In this document: in pieces, positions 7,949 to 16,962 of the stretch
How positions within the stretch are numbered: the stretch's first letter is position 1
Layout: each line of letters starts with the position of its first letter
NCBI RefSeq assembly: GCF_014635245.1
Contig: NZ_BMCP01000005.1
Span: forward strand, 109,682 to 173,681
From: Agaricicola taiwanensis
GTDB lineage: Bacteria; Pseudomonadota; Alphaproteobacteria; Rhizobiales; Methylopilaceae
Direction of reading: 5' to 3'
DNA: 64,000 nucleotides
The notes under the pieces: generated by a model
What the model saw: the letters and a program-made list of their open reading frames with translations, nothing else
What the model was told of the DNA's origin: nothing
Database searches by the model: none
Made by a program: the position numbers and the translations under genes

Positions 7949-8539
7949 TTATGACAGGACATCGAACAGGCGCAGGATCCAGGTGATCTGATAGATGATG
8001 CCGACGCTGACGAAGATGGCCTGGAAGGTCTTGCCCGGCATGAAGATGGCGATGACCGCGCAGAGTGCGAAGGCGGCCTGGCGGATGGGATATTCGATGC
8101 CGAGCGCCTCGAAATGCGCGATGCCTTTGATGCGCGTGTCGATGACATCGAAGATGAACATGAGGCCGAGCAGGCCATAGAACCAGCGACGGCGGGACTG
8201 GAAGTAATCCTCAAAGCCCTTGTATTCGTCCATGCGATCAGGAAACAGCAGCGCCGCCAGCATGACGAAGATCATCGCGTAGAGGATCAGGAACAGATAG
8301 ATCTCGAAGGTCCAGTGGCGCAGTCCGGACAGGCCGAATTCAAACCACCAAAAATGGACGATCGCCAGCAGCAGGAACAGCACCCAGCCGAGATGGATGA
8401 GGTAGATGCGTTCCCGTTTGGGATGCTGCAGGAAACGCGTCAGCCCGGTGACGAGCCGCGCCAGGCTAAGACCCAGCACCATGCCGATGATGATGCGGAC
8501 ATGGACGAAGACATCCGAATGCGGGAGCGGATTTTCCAT
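7949..8539 (-). CDS. Uncharacterised six-helix membrane protein
   Basis: A 196-residue, strongly hydrophobic protein with about six transmembrane segments (for example IIIGMVLGLSLARLVTGL, LGWVLFLLLAIVHFWWFEF, FLILYAMIFVMLAALLF). No recognised domain or catalytic motif; similar short membrane proteins occur in many proteobacteria without assigned function. The 211-base gap to the divergent alcohol dehydrogenase gene probably contains both promoters, though no clear boxes were recognised. Confidence 0.6.
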   Translation of the reverse strand: MENPLPHSDVFVHVRIIIGMVLGLSLARLVTGLTRFLQHPKRERIYLIHLGWVLFLLLAIVHFWWFEFGLSGLRHWTFEIYLFLILYAMIFVMLAALLFPDRMDEYKGFEDYFQSRRRWFYGLLGLMFIFDVIDTRIKGIAHFEALGIEYPIRQAAFALCAVIAIFMPGKTFQAIFVSVGIIYQITWILRLFDVLS

Positions 8540-8750
8540 CTCGAAAGCTCATGCCAGATTCGCGCTGCGGCGGGTGGGCAGACACACCTTCGCTCGTGTC
8601 GGTTGTCGAAAGATCAACAGACAGGCCCCGGCGCTGTTTGAAGGAACATAATCCACCTCAGGAACTGCACGCGTGAGCCTCGCGTTGCGCTGGATGTGGT
8701 TTCTAGCTGGGCGGGAAAAGCGCGCCAGCGGATGAGAGGGAGGCAGGAGC

Positions 8751-9926
8751 ATGCGGGCGCTGGTCTGGCACGGCAAGGAAGACATTCGCTGCGATACGGT
8801 CTCCGACCCGGAGATCGAAGATCCGCGCGATGCCATCATCAAGGTGACGAGCTGCGCCATCTGCGGCTCCGACCTGCATCTCTTTCACAACATCATCCCC
8901 GCCATGCTGCCCGGCGACATCATGGGCCATGAGACCATGGGCGAGGTGGTGGAGGTCGGCAGCGGCGTCAACGGCAAGCTGAAGAAGGGCGACCGCATCG
9001 TGGTGCCCTTCACCATCTGGTGCGGCGACTGCGACCAGTGCAAGCGCGGCAACTATTCGGTCTGCGAGCGCTCCAACCGCAAGAAGGAACTGGCCGACAC
9101 GGCCTTCGGTCATTCCACCGGCGGCCTCTTCGGCTACACCCATCTCACCGGCGGCTATCCCGGCGGCCAGGCGGAATATCTGCGCGTGCCCTTCGCCGAC
9201 ACCACGCACATCAAGGTGCCGGACAGCCTGACCGACGAGCAGGTGCTGTTCCTCAGCGACATCTTCCCCACCGGCTGGCAAGCCGCCGTGCAATGCGACA
9301 TCCAGCCGACGGACACGGTCGCCATCTGGGGCTGCGGCCCGGTGGGACAGATGGCGATCCGCAGTGCCGTCCTTCTCGGTGCGAAACAGGTGGTGGCCAT
9401 CGACTGTCTGCCCGAGCGGCTTTCCATGGCCGAGGCGGGCGGCGCCATCACCCTCAACTTCAAGGAAGACAGCATCATCGAGCGGTTGAACGAACTGACC
9501 GATGGCAAAGGGCCTGAGAAGTGCATTGACTGTGTCGGCACCGAAAGCCACGTCTCCTTCGCCCAGCCGGATACGCTCTACGACCGCGCCAAGCAGATGA
9601 TGATGATGGAGAACGACCGACCGCATGTGCTGCGCGAGATGATCTATGTCTGCCGTCCGGCAGGGGTCCTGTCCATCCCCGGCGTCTACACCGGCCTCAT
9701 CGACAAGCTGCCCATGGGCCTTGCCATGAACAAGGGGCTGACCTTCCGCATGGGCCAGACCCATGTGAACCGCTGGACCGAGGATCTCCTGCGCCGCATC
9801 GAGGAAGGCCAGATCGATCCCTCCTTCGTCATCACGCACACCGTCGGCCTCGAGGATGGGCCCGAGATGTACAAGGTGTTCCGCGACAAGCAGGACAGCT
9901 GCATCAAGGTCGTCCTGAAACCATGA
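8751..9926 (+). CDS. Zinc-dependent alcohol dehydrogenase
   Basis: A 391-residue medium-chain dehydrogenase. The catalytic zinc ligands are in [13 protein letters not shown] and GHETMGEV; the structural zinc site is C-x2-C-x2-C-x7-C in [17 protein letters not shown]; the Rossmann motif is GCGPVGQMA. It belongs to the branch close to glutathione-independent formaldehyde dehydrogenases, so an aldehyde or alcohol substrate is likely. AGGGAGGCAGGAGC precedes the ATG. Followed after 19 bases by a small membrane protein gene, a recurrent pairing in this dehydrogenase group. Confidence 0.88.
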   Translation: MRALVWHGKEDIRCDTVSDPEIEDPRDAIIKVTSCAICGSDLHLFHNIIPAMLPGDIMGHETMGEVVEVGSGVNGKLKKGDRIVVPFTIWCGDCDQCKRGNYSVCERSNRKKELADTAFGHSTGGLFGYTHLTGGYPGGQAEYLRVPFADTTHIKVPDSLTDEQVLFLSDIFPTGWQAAVQCDIQPTDTVAIWGCGPVGQMAIRSAVLLGAKQVVAIDCLPERLSMAEAGGAITLNFKEDSIIERLNELTDGKGPEKCIDCVGTESHVSFAQPDTLYDRAKQMMMMENDRPHVLREMIYVCRPAGVLSIPGVYTGLIDKLPMGLAMNKGLTFRMGQTHVNRWTEDLLRRIEEGQIDPSFVITHTVGLEDGPEMYKVFRDKQDSCIKVVLKP

Positions 9927-9945
9927 GCCCGGAAAGGCGAGACCC

Positions 9946-10563
9946 ATGACCTATATGACCAACATCGCCCGCTCCGAAGGAGACCCTGAGGTTCTGGAGA
10001 CGGGACACAGTTCTCTCGGCGCATCGGACCGGCTGGCGCGCGGGCTCGGCTGGTTCAGCATCGCGCTCGGCGTCGCCGAGCTGGTCGCTCCGCATAGGTT
10101 GGCCGACATGCTCGGCATGCAGGGCAAGGAAAGCCTCATCCGCGCCTATGGCGTTCGCGAGATCGGCGCCGGCATCCTGACGCTGTCGGTGGACAAGCAA
10201 CTGGGCCTGTGGAGCCGGGTGGCTGGCGACGGGCTCGATGCCGCAACGCTCATCGCTGCTGCGGGGGAGGATAATCCGAAGCGTGACAATGTGGGCCTCG
10301 CCCTCGCCGTCGTGCTTGGTATCGGCCTGCTCGACCTCATCTGCGCCCAGGCGGTGACGTCGCAACACAGCCGCAGCTACCAGCCACGGATCGCCCGCGT
10401 CGAGGGCCGTCGGCGCCGAGGTCACGGCGAGGTCCGCAACTATGGCGACCGCAGCGGCTTTCCCGGCGGCATCGATGCCGCGCGGGGGCGAGCCAAGGAC
10501 CTGCAGACGCCGCGCGACATGCGGGCGGGATTTCCTGATGTTGGACGTGAGGCACAGGCCTAG
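9946..10563 (+). CDS. Small membrane protein linked to alcohol dehydrogenase
   Basis: A 205-residue protein whose first 140 residues hold three or four hydrophobic segments (LGWFSIALGVAELVAP; LIRAYGVREIGAGILTL; VGLALAVVLGIGLLDLICA). The tail (residues 145-205) is very basic and Arg/Gly-rich. It resembles membrane segments that precede SRPBCC cyclase/dehydrase domains in other bacteria, but no such domain is present here. Likely co-transcribed with the preceding dehydrogenase gene. Function unknown. Confidence 0.6.
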   Translation: MTYMTNIARSEGDPEVLETGHSSLGASDRLARGLGWFSIALGVAELVAPHRLADMLGMQGKESLIRAYGVREIGAGILTLSVDKQLGLWSRVAGDGLDAATLIAAAGEDNPKRDNVGLALAVVLGIGLLDLICAQAVTSQHSRSYQPRIARVEGRRRRGHGEVRNYGDRSGFPGGIDAARGRAKDLQTPRDMRAGFPDVGREAQA

Positions 10564-10638
10564 GGGCAGCCTTCGCGGTCGAAGATATTGCAGTTCTTCC
10601 GGGTTCTTGGGATAAACGGCCCCTGAACATTCGAGAAG

Positions 10639-11577
10639 ATGGAAAAGTTGAGCAATCCCGGCACGCCCACCTTCGACCAGCTGCGCATCTTTCTCACCAT
10701 TGTCGACACCGGCAGCTTTGCGGCTGCCGGCCGCAGGCTGAACCGTGCTGTGTCGGTCATCAGCTATGGCATCGCCAACCTTGAAGCGCAGCTCGGGCTG
10801 ACCCTGTTCGAGCGGGAGGGCACGCGCAAGCCGAAGCTGACGGCGGCGGGCCGGGCGGTGTTGGCAGAGGTCCGCTCCGTCTCCATGGGCATCGATGGCC
10901 TGCGGGCGAAGGTGAAGGGGCTTCTCGACGGGCTGGAGGCGGAAGTCGATCTGGCGGTGGACGTCATGCTGCCGGCGGAACGGCTGGGGCGGGTGCTGCG
11001 TGCCTTTGCGCAGGAATTCCCCACGGTGCAGCTCAAGCTCCATATGGAGGCGCTCGGTTCCATCACCGCCATGGTGCTGGAGGGCGGCGCAGGCCTCGGC
11101 ATTTCCGGGCCGCTCGCCGCCGGCGTCGAAGGTGTCGAATGCGTCGCCGCCGGCTCCGTCGCCATGGTTCCCGTTGCCGCGCCCCATCATCCGCTGGGGC
11201 AGATGGAGAGGATCGCGCCGGGGGCGGGGCGCGATTACACCCAGTTGGTGCTGACCGACCGGTCACGCTTTACCGACGGCCGCGACTTCTCGGTCATGAG
11301 CCCGCGCACCTGGCGCCTGGCCGATCTCGGCGCCAAACATGCGCTGCTGCGCGAAGGCATCGGCTGGGGAAACATGCCGCTGCCGATGATCGCACAGGAT
11401 CTGACTGCAGGCACCCTGGTGCGCCTTGCCATGCCGGATCATCCCGGCGGCACCTACCGCTTCGCCGGGGTGTGGCGGCGGGATGCGCCTCCCGGCCCCG
11501 CAGCCTCCTGGCTGCTGGATCAGTTCGTCGCGCTGGGGCGCGACGATGTGGAGGAGGTCGGCCTCATCGACATCTAG
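10639..11577 (+). CDS. LysR-family transcriptional regulator
   Basis: A 312-residue LysR-type regulator. The winged helix occupies residues about 8-68 (LRIFLTIVDTGSFAAAGRRLNRAVSVISYGIANLEAQLG), followed by a periplasmic-binding-like effector domain. It is convergent with an MFS exporter gene, overlapping it by four bases at the stop codons. Its nearest upstream neighbours are the alcohol dehydrogenase and membrane protein genes; its targets are not evident. Confidence 0.88.
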   Translation: MEKLSNPGTPTFDQLRIFLTIVDTGSFAAAGRRLNRAVSVISYGIANLEAQLGLTLFEREGTRKPKLTAAGRAVLAEVRSVSMGIDGLRAKVKGLLDGLEAEVDLAVDVMLPAERLGRVLRAFAQEFPTVQLKLHMEALGSITAMVLEGGAGLGISGPLAAGVEGVECVAAGSVAMVPVAAPHHPLGQMERIAPGAGRDYTQLVLTDRSRFTDGRDFSVMSPRTWRLADLGAKHALLREGIGWGNMPLPMIAQDLTAGTLVRLAMPDHPGGTYRFAGVWRRDAPPGPAASWLLDQFVALGRDDVEEVGLIDI

Positions 11578-13169
11578 GCTGGCCGCAGCCGTGTGGCGGG
11601 GCTGATGAGGTGGCGCACCAGCGGCACGTCCTTGCCCATGTGGAAGGCGCGCGCGGCGTCCTGTACCGCCCGATCGTCCTTGGTGATGCGGTGGTGCTGG
11701 CGCAGATGTTCCAGCCAACTTTCGACGACAAAGCTTTCGACGACGACGCCGGGTGCTGCGGCATCCTCGTAGAGGCCCCAGTGGATCGCGCCATCACGCC
11801 GGCGGATGCGCTGCATGGGCTTCATCGCGCGCTGGAAGTCGGCCATGCGCGCGGGATCGATGCGATATTCCACCGTCACCATGACAGGCCCGGCATCCGG
11901 CGCCGCTTCGCCCTCCACTACCGGCATCGGCCAGTGCATGGAAGGGCTGAGATCAGGCGAGGCACTGCGCCCGAGAGGAAAGAGCCAGGCCAGCAGCGGC
12001 GTGGCTATGGCAAGAGCCAGCGCCGCAAGCTCCAGCGCCGGTGCGACGCCGATCCGTCCCGCCAGCGCACCCCAGAGGGTGGAGCCCGCTGTCATGGCGC
12101 CCTGGAAGACAAGAAGGTAGATGGCCAGCGCCCGCGCCTTGACCCAGCCGGGAGAGGCCGCCTGCGCGCCGCCGTTCAGCGCGGACATCATGGCGATCCA
12201 GGAGAGGCCGGCAATGGCGAGCGCCGCCGCGGCCGGCCAGAAGCTGGCCGAAAGCGCCAGCGCCACCATGGAAAAGGCGAGGAGGAGGGAAGCTGCAAGC
12301 GTGAGGGCATTGCCGGAGAGCCGGCCGCGCAGATGCGGCAGAAGCAGCGCTCCGGCGATGGCGCCAAGGCCCATGGCGGTGAGGAGCGCGCCGTAACCGG
12401 CGGGCCCGAGGCCAAGGTCACGCCGCGCGACGATGGGGAGCAGTGCCCAGAGTGCGCTGGCGAAGAGAAAGAAGCCGATTGAGCGGATCAGCACCATCTG
12501 CAGGTCCGGGGCTCGCAGGGCATAGCGCAGCCCGGCCCTCAGCGCGCCGACGAAATGTTCGGGCGGCAGGTGCTGCTCCGGCGTCTCGCGCTGCCAGCGC
12601 AGGAGCACCCAGAGGACGGCGACGACCGAAAGCGAATTGAGCGCGAAAACCGCGGCGGGGCCGGCCGCGGCGATGACGACACCGCCGAGCGCCGGGCCGA
12701 TGGCACGGGAGATGTTGACGCCAAGGCTGTTGAGGGCAACAGCCTGCTGCAGGGCCGGTGCGGGTACGAGTTCCGGAACGATGGCCTGAAACGCCGGTGC
12801 GGAGAGGGCCGCGCCGATGGCGATGATCGCAGTGAAGCCCAGCAGGATCAGCGGGCTTGTGAGGCCGAGAAGCGTGGTTGCCGCCAGAAGCGCGGCCCCG
12901 ATCAGGCTGAGCACCTGCGCGCCCAGCAGCAGCTTGCGGCGGTCCACGATGTCGGCCAGCGCTCCGCCGGGAAGCGCCAGAAGAAACATGGGCAAGGTCG
13001 TCGCCGCCTGCACGAGCGCCACCATGAGCGGCTCCGCCGAGAGCGAGGTCATGAGCCAACCCGCGCCCACGTCATGCATCCAGGTACCGACGTTGGAGAT
13101 GATGGTGGCGACCCAAAGGGCGCGGAAAACAGGAAGCGACAGCGGCTTGGGCGCGGGTGGCAATGTCAT
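11574..13169 (-). CDS. MFS exporter with C-terminal ABM-like domain
   Basis: A 531-residue transporter of the MFS_3/EntS-like group. About twelve transmembrane segments fill residues 1-410 (WVATIISNVGTWMHDVGAGWLM; signature GGALADIVDRRKLLLGAQ). Residues about 420-531 form a soluble tail (VTVEYRIDPARMADFQRAM ... WLEHLRQHHRITKDDRAV) resembling an ABM-type ferredoxin fold; this tail is a known feature of the group. Probably exports a small amphipathic compound by proton antiport. Overlaps the stop of the convergent LysR gene. Confidence 0.82.
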   Translation of the reverse strand: MTLPPAPKPLSLPVFRALWVATIISNVGTWMHDVGAGWLMTSLSAEPLMVALVQAATTLPMFLLALPGGALADIVDRRKLLLGAQVLSLIGAALLAATTLLGLTSPLILLGFTAIIAIGAALSAPAFQAIVPELVPAPALQQAVALNSLGVNISRAIGPALGGVVIAAAGPAAVFALNSLSVVAVLWVLLRWQRETPEQHLPPEHFVGALRAGLRYALRAPDLQMVLIRSIGFFLFASALWALLPIVARRDLGLGPAGYGALLTAMGLGAIAGALLLPHLRGRLSGNALTLAASLLLAFSMVALALSASFWPAAAALAIAGLSWIAMMSALNGGAQAASPGWVKARALAIYLLVFQGAMTAGSTLWGALAGRIGVAPALELAALALAIATPLLAWLFPLGRSASPDLSPSMHWPMPVVEGEAAPDAGPVMVTVEYRIDPARMADFQRAMKPMQRIRRRDGAIHWGLYEDAAAPGVVVESFVVESWLEHLRQHHRITKDDRAVQDAARAFHMGKDVPLVRHLISPATRLRPA

Positions 13170-13190
13170 GGGCGGATCCTCGATGCTTGG

Positions 13191-15044
13191 TCAGACGGCC
13201 CAGCAGCCGCAGCCGAAAGCGCCCCAGAAGCTGCGGGCATCGGCGGCGGGCGCGGAGCGGCCGTAGGCGGCGGCATGGTTGTGGCCGTGCACGGCGCAGG
13301 CCGACTGACAGCCGCAGGCCGAGGCGAGGCGATAGGCGCCGTCGCTCCTGCGGGCGATGCCGCCGAAGGTGGCAACGGGCGACCAGTCGGGCATGGCCTT
13401 GGGCAGTGCGGGAGCCAGCGGGGCGAAACTGCCGTCGCCGTGCACGATCCTGCCGCCCAGCATGGTCAGGATCGAGCGCAGATGCGCGATCTCCACCTCC
13501 GGCACGCTGAAGTAGTCGTCGGAGAGAATGGCGAGATCGGCAAGTTGGCCGGCCTTGATCTGCCCCTTCTTGCCCTCCTCGCTGGAAAACCAGGTGTTGG
13601 CATGCGTCCACAGGCGCAGGGCCGTCTCCCGGTCAAGACGATTGCGCGGTGGATAGAGCGTGGTGCCGCCCACGGTGCGGCCCGTCACCAGCCACGACAG
13701 GGAGACCCAGGGATTGTAGCTGGCAACGCGGGTGGCGTCGGTGCCGGCGCCCACGGGCACGCCGGCTTCCATCATGCGGCGGATCGGCGGGGTCGCCTCG
13801 GCGGCACTGGCGCCATAGCGCTCGACGAAATATTCGCCCTGGAAGGCCATGCGATGCTGGACCGCGATGCCGCCGCCAAGCTCCGCGATGCGGTCGATGT
13901 TGCGATGGCTGATGGTTTCGGCATGGTCGAAGAACCAGTTGAGGCCGCTGAGCGGGATGTCCCGGTTCACCTTCTCGAAGACATCGAGCGCGCGGCCGAT
14001 GGTTTCGTCATAGGTGGCGTGGAGCCGCCAGGGCCAGCGCCGTTCGGCGAGGAGGCGGATGACGGGCTCGAGATCGGCCTCCATGTTCGGCGGCATCTCC
14101 GGACGCGCCACGCGGAAGTCCTCGAAATCGGCGGCGGAATAGACCAGCATCTCGCCGGCGCCGTTGTGGCGGTAGCTGTCGTCGCCATCGCCGGGCTTCA
14201 CCTGGGTCGCCCAGGTGGTGAAGTCCTTCAGCTCTTCCTTCGGCTTTTGCGTGAAGAGATTGTAGGCGATGCGTAGCGTGAGCTCGCCGTCGCGGTGCAG
14301 CTTCTCGACGATCTCGTAATCGTCGGGATAGTTCTGCGCACCACCTCCCGCATCGATCACGCTGGTGACGCCGAGCGCGTTGAGCTCGCGCATGAAGTGC
14401 CGCGTCGAGTTGAGCTGATACTCCGGCGGCAGCTTCGGCCCCTTGGCCAGCGTCGCATAGAGAATGGTCGCATTCGGCTGGGCAAGGAGAAGCCCGGTTG
14501 GATTGCCGGCGGCGTCACGCACGATCTCACCGCCGGGAGGGTTCGGCGTGTCTCTTGTGTAGCCGACAGCGCGCAGGGCGGCGGCGTTGAGCAGGGCCCG
14601 GTCATAGAGGTGCAGGATGAAGACCGGCGTCTCCGGCGCCACGGCATTGATTTCGTCCAGCGTTGGCAGGCGCTTTTCAGCGAACTGGTGCTCGGTGAAG
14701 CCGCCCACCACGCGCACCCACTGCGGCGGCGGCGTGATCGCCGCCTGGCGCTTCAGCATGCTCATGGCGTCGGCGAGGGTAGGGACGCCCTCCCAGCGCA
14801 GCTCCATGTTGTAGTTGAGACCGCCGCGGATGACGTGGATGTGGCTGTCGATGAGCCCTGGAATGAGGCGGCGGCCACCGGCATCGATGACCTCGGCATC
14901 GGGTGCCGAGGCTGCCCGGACCTCCTGCTCGGTGCCGACGCTCAGGAAGGTGCCGCCGCGGGTAGCGACGGCGGCGGCGACGGGGTTCTCGCGATCCAGC
15001 GTCGTGATCTTCGCATTGGTGATGATGATGTCCCGGGGGTTCAT
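13191..15044 (-). CDS. Amidohydrolase family protein (YtcJ-like)
   Basis: A metal-dependent amidohydrolase of about 617 residues. The metal-binding start of the barrel is IDSHIHVIRGG; further landmarks are HATYDETIGRALD, FFDHAETIS, IAVQHRMAFQGEYF and GAGTDATRVASYNPW. The start at 15044 is chosen because GAGGGAAAGG precedes it; the longer reading frame adds only an Arg-rich tail. The C-terminus is unusual but regular, with paired cysteines (CGCQSAC, FGCGCW) and HGHNHA, suggesting a bound metal. It lies 66 bases downstream of an isochorismatase-type gene on the same strand; the two probably act in one catabolic step series. Substrate unknown. Confidence 0.82.
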   Translation of the reverse strand: MNPRDIIITNAKITTLDRENPVAAAVATRGGTFLSVGTEQEVRAASAPDAEVIDAGGRRLIPGLIDSHIHVIRGGLNYNMELRWEGVPTLADAMSMLKRQAAITPPPQWVRVVGGFTEHQFAEKRLPTLDEINAVAPETPVFILHLYDRALLNAAALRAVGYTRDTPNPPGGEIVRDAAGNPTGLLLAQPNATILYATLAKGPKLPPEYQLNSTRHFMRELNALGVTSVIDAGGGAQNYPDDYEIVEKLHRDGELTLRIAYNLFTQKPKEELKDFTTWATQVKPGDGDDSYRHNGAGEMLVYSAADFEDFRVARPEMPPNMEADLEPVIRLLAERRWPWRLHATYDETIGRALDVFEKVNRDIPLSGLNWFFDHAETISHRNIDRIAELGGGIAVQHRMAFQGEYFVERYGASAAEATPPIRRMMEAGVPVGAGTDATRVASYNPWVSLSWLVTGRTVGGTTLYPPRNRLDRETALRLWTHANTWFSSEEGKKGQIKAGQLADLAILSDDYFSVPEVEIAHLRSILTMLGGRIVHGDGSFAPLAPALPKAMPDWSPVATFGGIARRSDGAYRLASACGCQSACAVHGHNHAAAYGRSAPAADARSFWGAFGCGCWAV

Positions 15045-15110
15045 TGCGCGCCTTTCCCTCGAAGAGCTAAAGCGGAGCCGGCGACAAAACCGACCCCGCA
15101 TCGCGTTCTA

Positions 15111-15770
15111 TTAGTGACCGCCTTCCGAGGCGTTGAACATGGTCTTGGCGTAGGTGATGCCGAGGCCATAGGCGCCGCCCCACTTGCGGGCGATGCCCGT
15201 CGTCATGTCGTACGTCTCGGTGCGGGCCCAGTCGCGCTGCAGCTCCAGGAGATATTGCAGCGAGGTGATGGGACGGGCACCGGCTTGGATCATGCGTTCA
15301 ACCGCCCGCTCATGCGCCTCTTCGGAGATGTCGCCGCTGGCATCGGTGATGACGTAGACCTCGAAACCCTGCTCGATGGCGGAGAGCACCGGGCCGACGA
15401 TGCAGACCGAGGTCCAGAGCCCGGCGAACACCAGCCGTTCCTTGCCGATGCGGCTCACCTCTTCGATGACGGCGTCGTCTTCCCAGGTGTTCATGGAGGT
15501 GCGGTCGAGCAGCGGCTGGCCGGGGAAGGCGTCCGTGATCTCGCTGAACATGGGGCCGGAGAAGCTCTTTTCCGCAACGGTGGTCAGGATGGTCGGCACC
15601 TTGAAACCGGCGGCGGCATTGGAGATGAGAGCCGCGTTGTTGCGCAGGAGCTCCGGCGCGATGGACTTGGTGGCAAAGGCCATCTGCGACTGGAAGTCGA
15701 TCAGGATCAGGCTGTGGTTGGAGGGTGAGAGAAGAGCCTCGGCGGGGGTGGCGGTGGCGGTGATGGTCAT
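15111..15770 (-). CDS. Isochorismatase-family cysteine hydrolase
   Basis: A hydrolase of about 219 residues (YcaC-like). The catalytic triad is recognisable: Asp in LILIDFQSQMAF, Lys in TTVAEKSFSGP, and Cys in GLWTSVCIVGPVLSA. The start at 15770 is preceded by CAGGAAGGAAAG; a longer in-frame extension is Arg-rich and not family-like. It is the first gene of a two-gene unit with the amidohydrolase and is divergent from an alpha/beta hydrolase gene across a 207-base promoter region. Substrates in this family include nicotinamide, carbamoyl compounds and isochorismate; none can be chosen here. Confidence 0.82.
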   Translation of the reverse strand: MTITATATPAEALLSPSNHSLILIDFQSQMAFATKSIAPELLRNNAALISNAAAGFKVPTILTTVAEKSFSGPMFSEITDAFPGQPLLDRTSMNTWEDDAVIEEVSRIGKERLVFAGLWTSVCIVGPVLSAIEQGFEVYVITDASGDISEEAHERAVERMIQAGARPITSLQYLLELQRDWARTETYDMTTGIARKWGGAYGLGITYAKTMFNASEGGH

Positions 15771-15977
15771 GACTGCTTTCCTTCCTGAGCGAGTGATCCG
15801 GCGCCGATGCGCTCGGCGTGAGAGAAGGATTACGCCCGTCTCGCTTTGCGAAACAGAAGGATAAAATCGCACTGAACGTTCTATTTTTTAGAAAAGCGTC
15901 GAGACGTCAGCTTTTCAGCGAAGGAACAAGCCGAAGCTTCGTCCGTTGACGCTGGACATACGAACAGGAGCGATGAA

Positions 15978-16796
15978 ATGGCCTATGTGGAGACCAAGGA
16001 TGGCGTGCAGCTGCATGTGAAGGATGTGGGAGAGGGGCGGCCCGTCGTTCTCATCCATGGTTGGCCTCTGACAGGCGATATGTTCGAATATCAGAGCCTC
16101 GCCCTTCTTGAGGCAGGCTACCGGGTCATCACCTATGACCGGCGGGGCTTCGGCCAGTCGGGTCATCCCGCGCGCGGCTATGACTATGACACTTTTGCCG
16201 ACGATCTGGCGGCGGTGCTGGAGGACCTCGACCTCTCCGGAGTAACCCTCGTCGGCTTTTCCATGGGCGGCGGCGAGATCGCCCGCTATCTCACGCGTCA
16301 TGGCGCGAGCCGCGTTTCAAAGGTGGCGCTGGTGAGTTCGGTGGTGCCTTACCTTCTGAAGGATGACAGCAATCCCGATGGTGTCGACCAGAGCGTGTTC
16401 GAGGAGATGAAGGCCGATATCCGCAAGGACCGGTTCGACTTCCTGCAGACCTTCGGCAAGCAGTTCTATGGCGTCGGCTTTGTGACCAAGCCCGTCAGCC
16501 AGGCGCTGATGGACTGGACCTTCACGCTTGCCCTGATGGCGAGCCCCAAGGCCACGCTCGACTGTGTGGACGCGTTCGGCAAGACCGACTTCCGGTCAGA
16601 CCTTGCCTCCTTCACCATGCCGACGCTGATCATCCACGGCACGGATGACAAGACGGTGCCCATCGACCCCGCGGGCAGGACTGCGGCCAAGGGCATCGCC
16701 GGCGCGCAGTTCATCGAATATGACGGCGAGCCGCACGGCCTCTTCGCCACAGATCCCGAGCGGCTGAACCGGGACCTGCTGGCCTTCATCGGGTGA
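15978..16796 (+). CDS. Alpha/beta hydrolase, non-haem chloroperoxidase type
   Basis: A 272-residue alpha/beta hydrolase. The nucleophile elbow is GFSMGGGE, the acid is in IIHGTDDKTVP and the histidine in GEPHGLFATDPE; the oxyanion segment HGWPLTGDMFEYQ is typical of cofactor-free haloperoxidases/esterases such as bacterial chloroperoxidase. It acts in the cytoplasm on an ester or performs perhydrolysis; substrate unknown. AGGAGC precedes the ATG. Divergent from the isochorismatase/amidohydrolase pair. Confidence 0.88.
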   Translation: MAYVETKDGVQLHVKDVGEGRPVVLIHGWPLTGDMFEYQSLALLEAGYRVITYDRRGFGQSGHPARGYDYDTFADDLAAVLEDLDLSGVTLVGFSMGGGEIARYLTRHGASRVSKVALVSSVVPYLLKDDSNPDGVDQSVFEEMKADIRKDRFDFLQTFGKQFYGVGFVTKPVSQALMDWTFTLALMASPKATLDCVDAFGKTDFRSDLASFTMPTLIIHGTDDKTVPIDPAGRTAAKGIAGAQFIEYDGEPHGLFATDPERLNRDLLAFIG

Positions 16797-16813
16797 GGTG
16801 AGGTCTGCTCTTT

Positions 16814-16891
16814 AGCAGAAGGTTCGATAGTTATTCCTCCGCTCCTTCGGCGGACTCCGCCGAGGGGGTATGTCTTGTGGAACCTTTTGCT
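16814..16891. repeat. Nested inverted repeat upstream of kaiC-like gene
   Basis: AGCAGAAGGTTC (16814-16825) pairs with GAACCTTTTGCT (16880-16891) with one mismatch. Inside is a tight perfect 8-bp hairpin, TCGGCGGA/TCCGCCGA (16847-16863) with a one-base loop. It follows the hydrolase stop and precedes the kaiC-like gene by about 70 bases. It could terminate the upstream transcript, though no T-run follows, or regulate the KaiC/kinase operon. Confidence 0.5.
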
Positions 16892-16962
16892 GCCTTCTAG
16901 AGTCTGAGGACCGGGACAACAGGAACTTAGAAGGTCGGATAACGTCTGTGGCGAGTGATGGG

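Noticed and set aside
9904..11190. 428-codon open frame on the minus strand
   Set aside because: Antisense to the alcohol dehydrogenase-linked membrane protein and LysR genes, with no domain similarity; typical GC-rich shadow frame.
12555..14276. Long 573-codon open frame on the plus strand
   Set aside because: It runs antisense to the MFS exporter and amidohydrolase genes, both of which have clear domain motifs; the translation is low-complexity and Gly/Arg-rich.
16797..16962. EcfG-type promoter (GGAAC...CGTT) before the kaiC-like gene
   Set aside because: GGAAC is present at 16879-16883, but no CGTT occurs at the required spacing; the GGAAC belongs to the inverted repeat.
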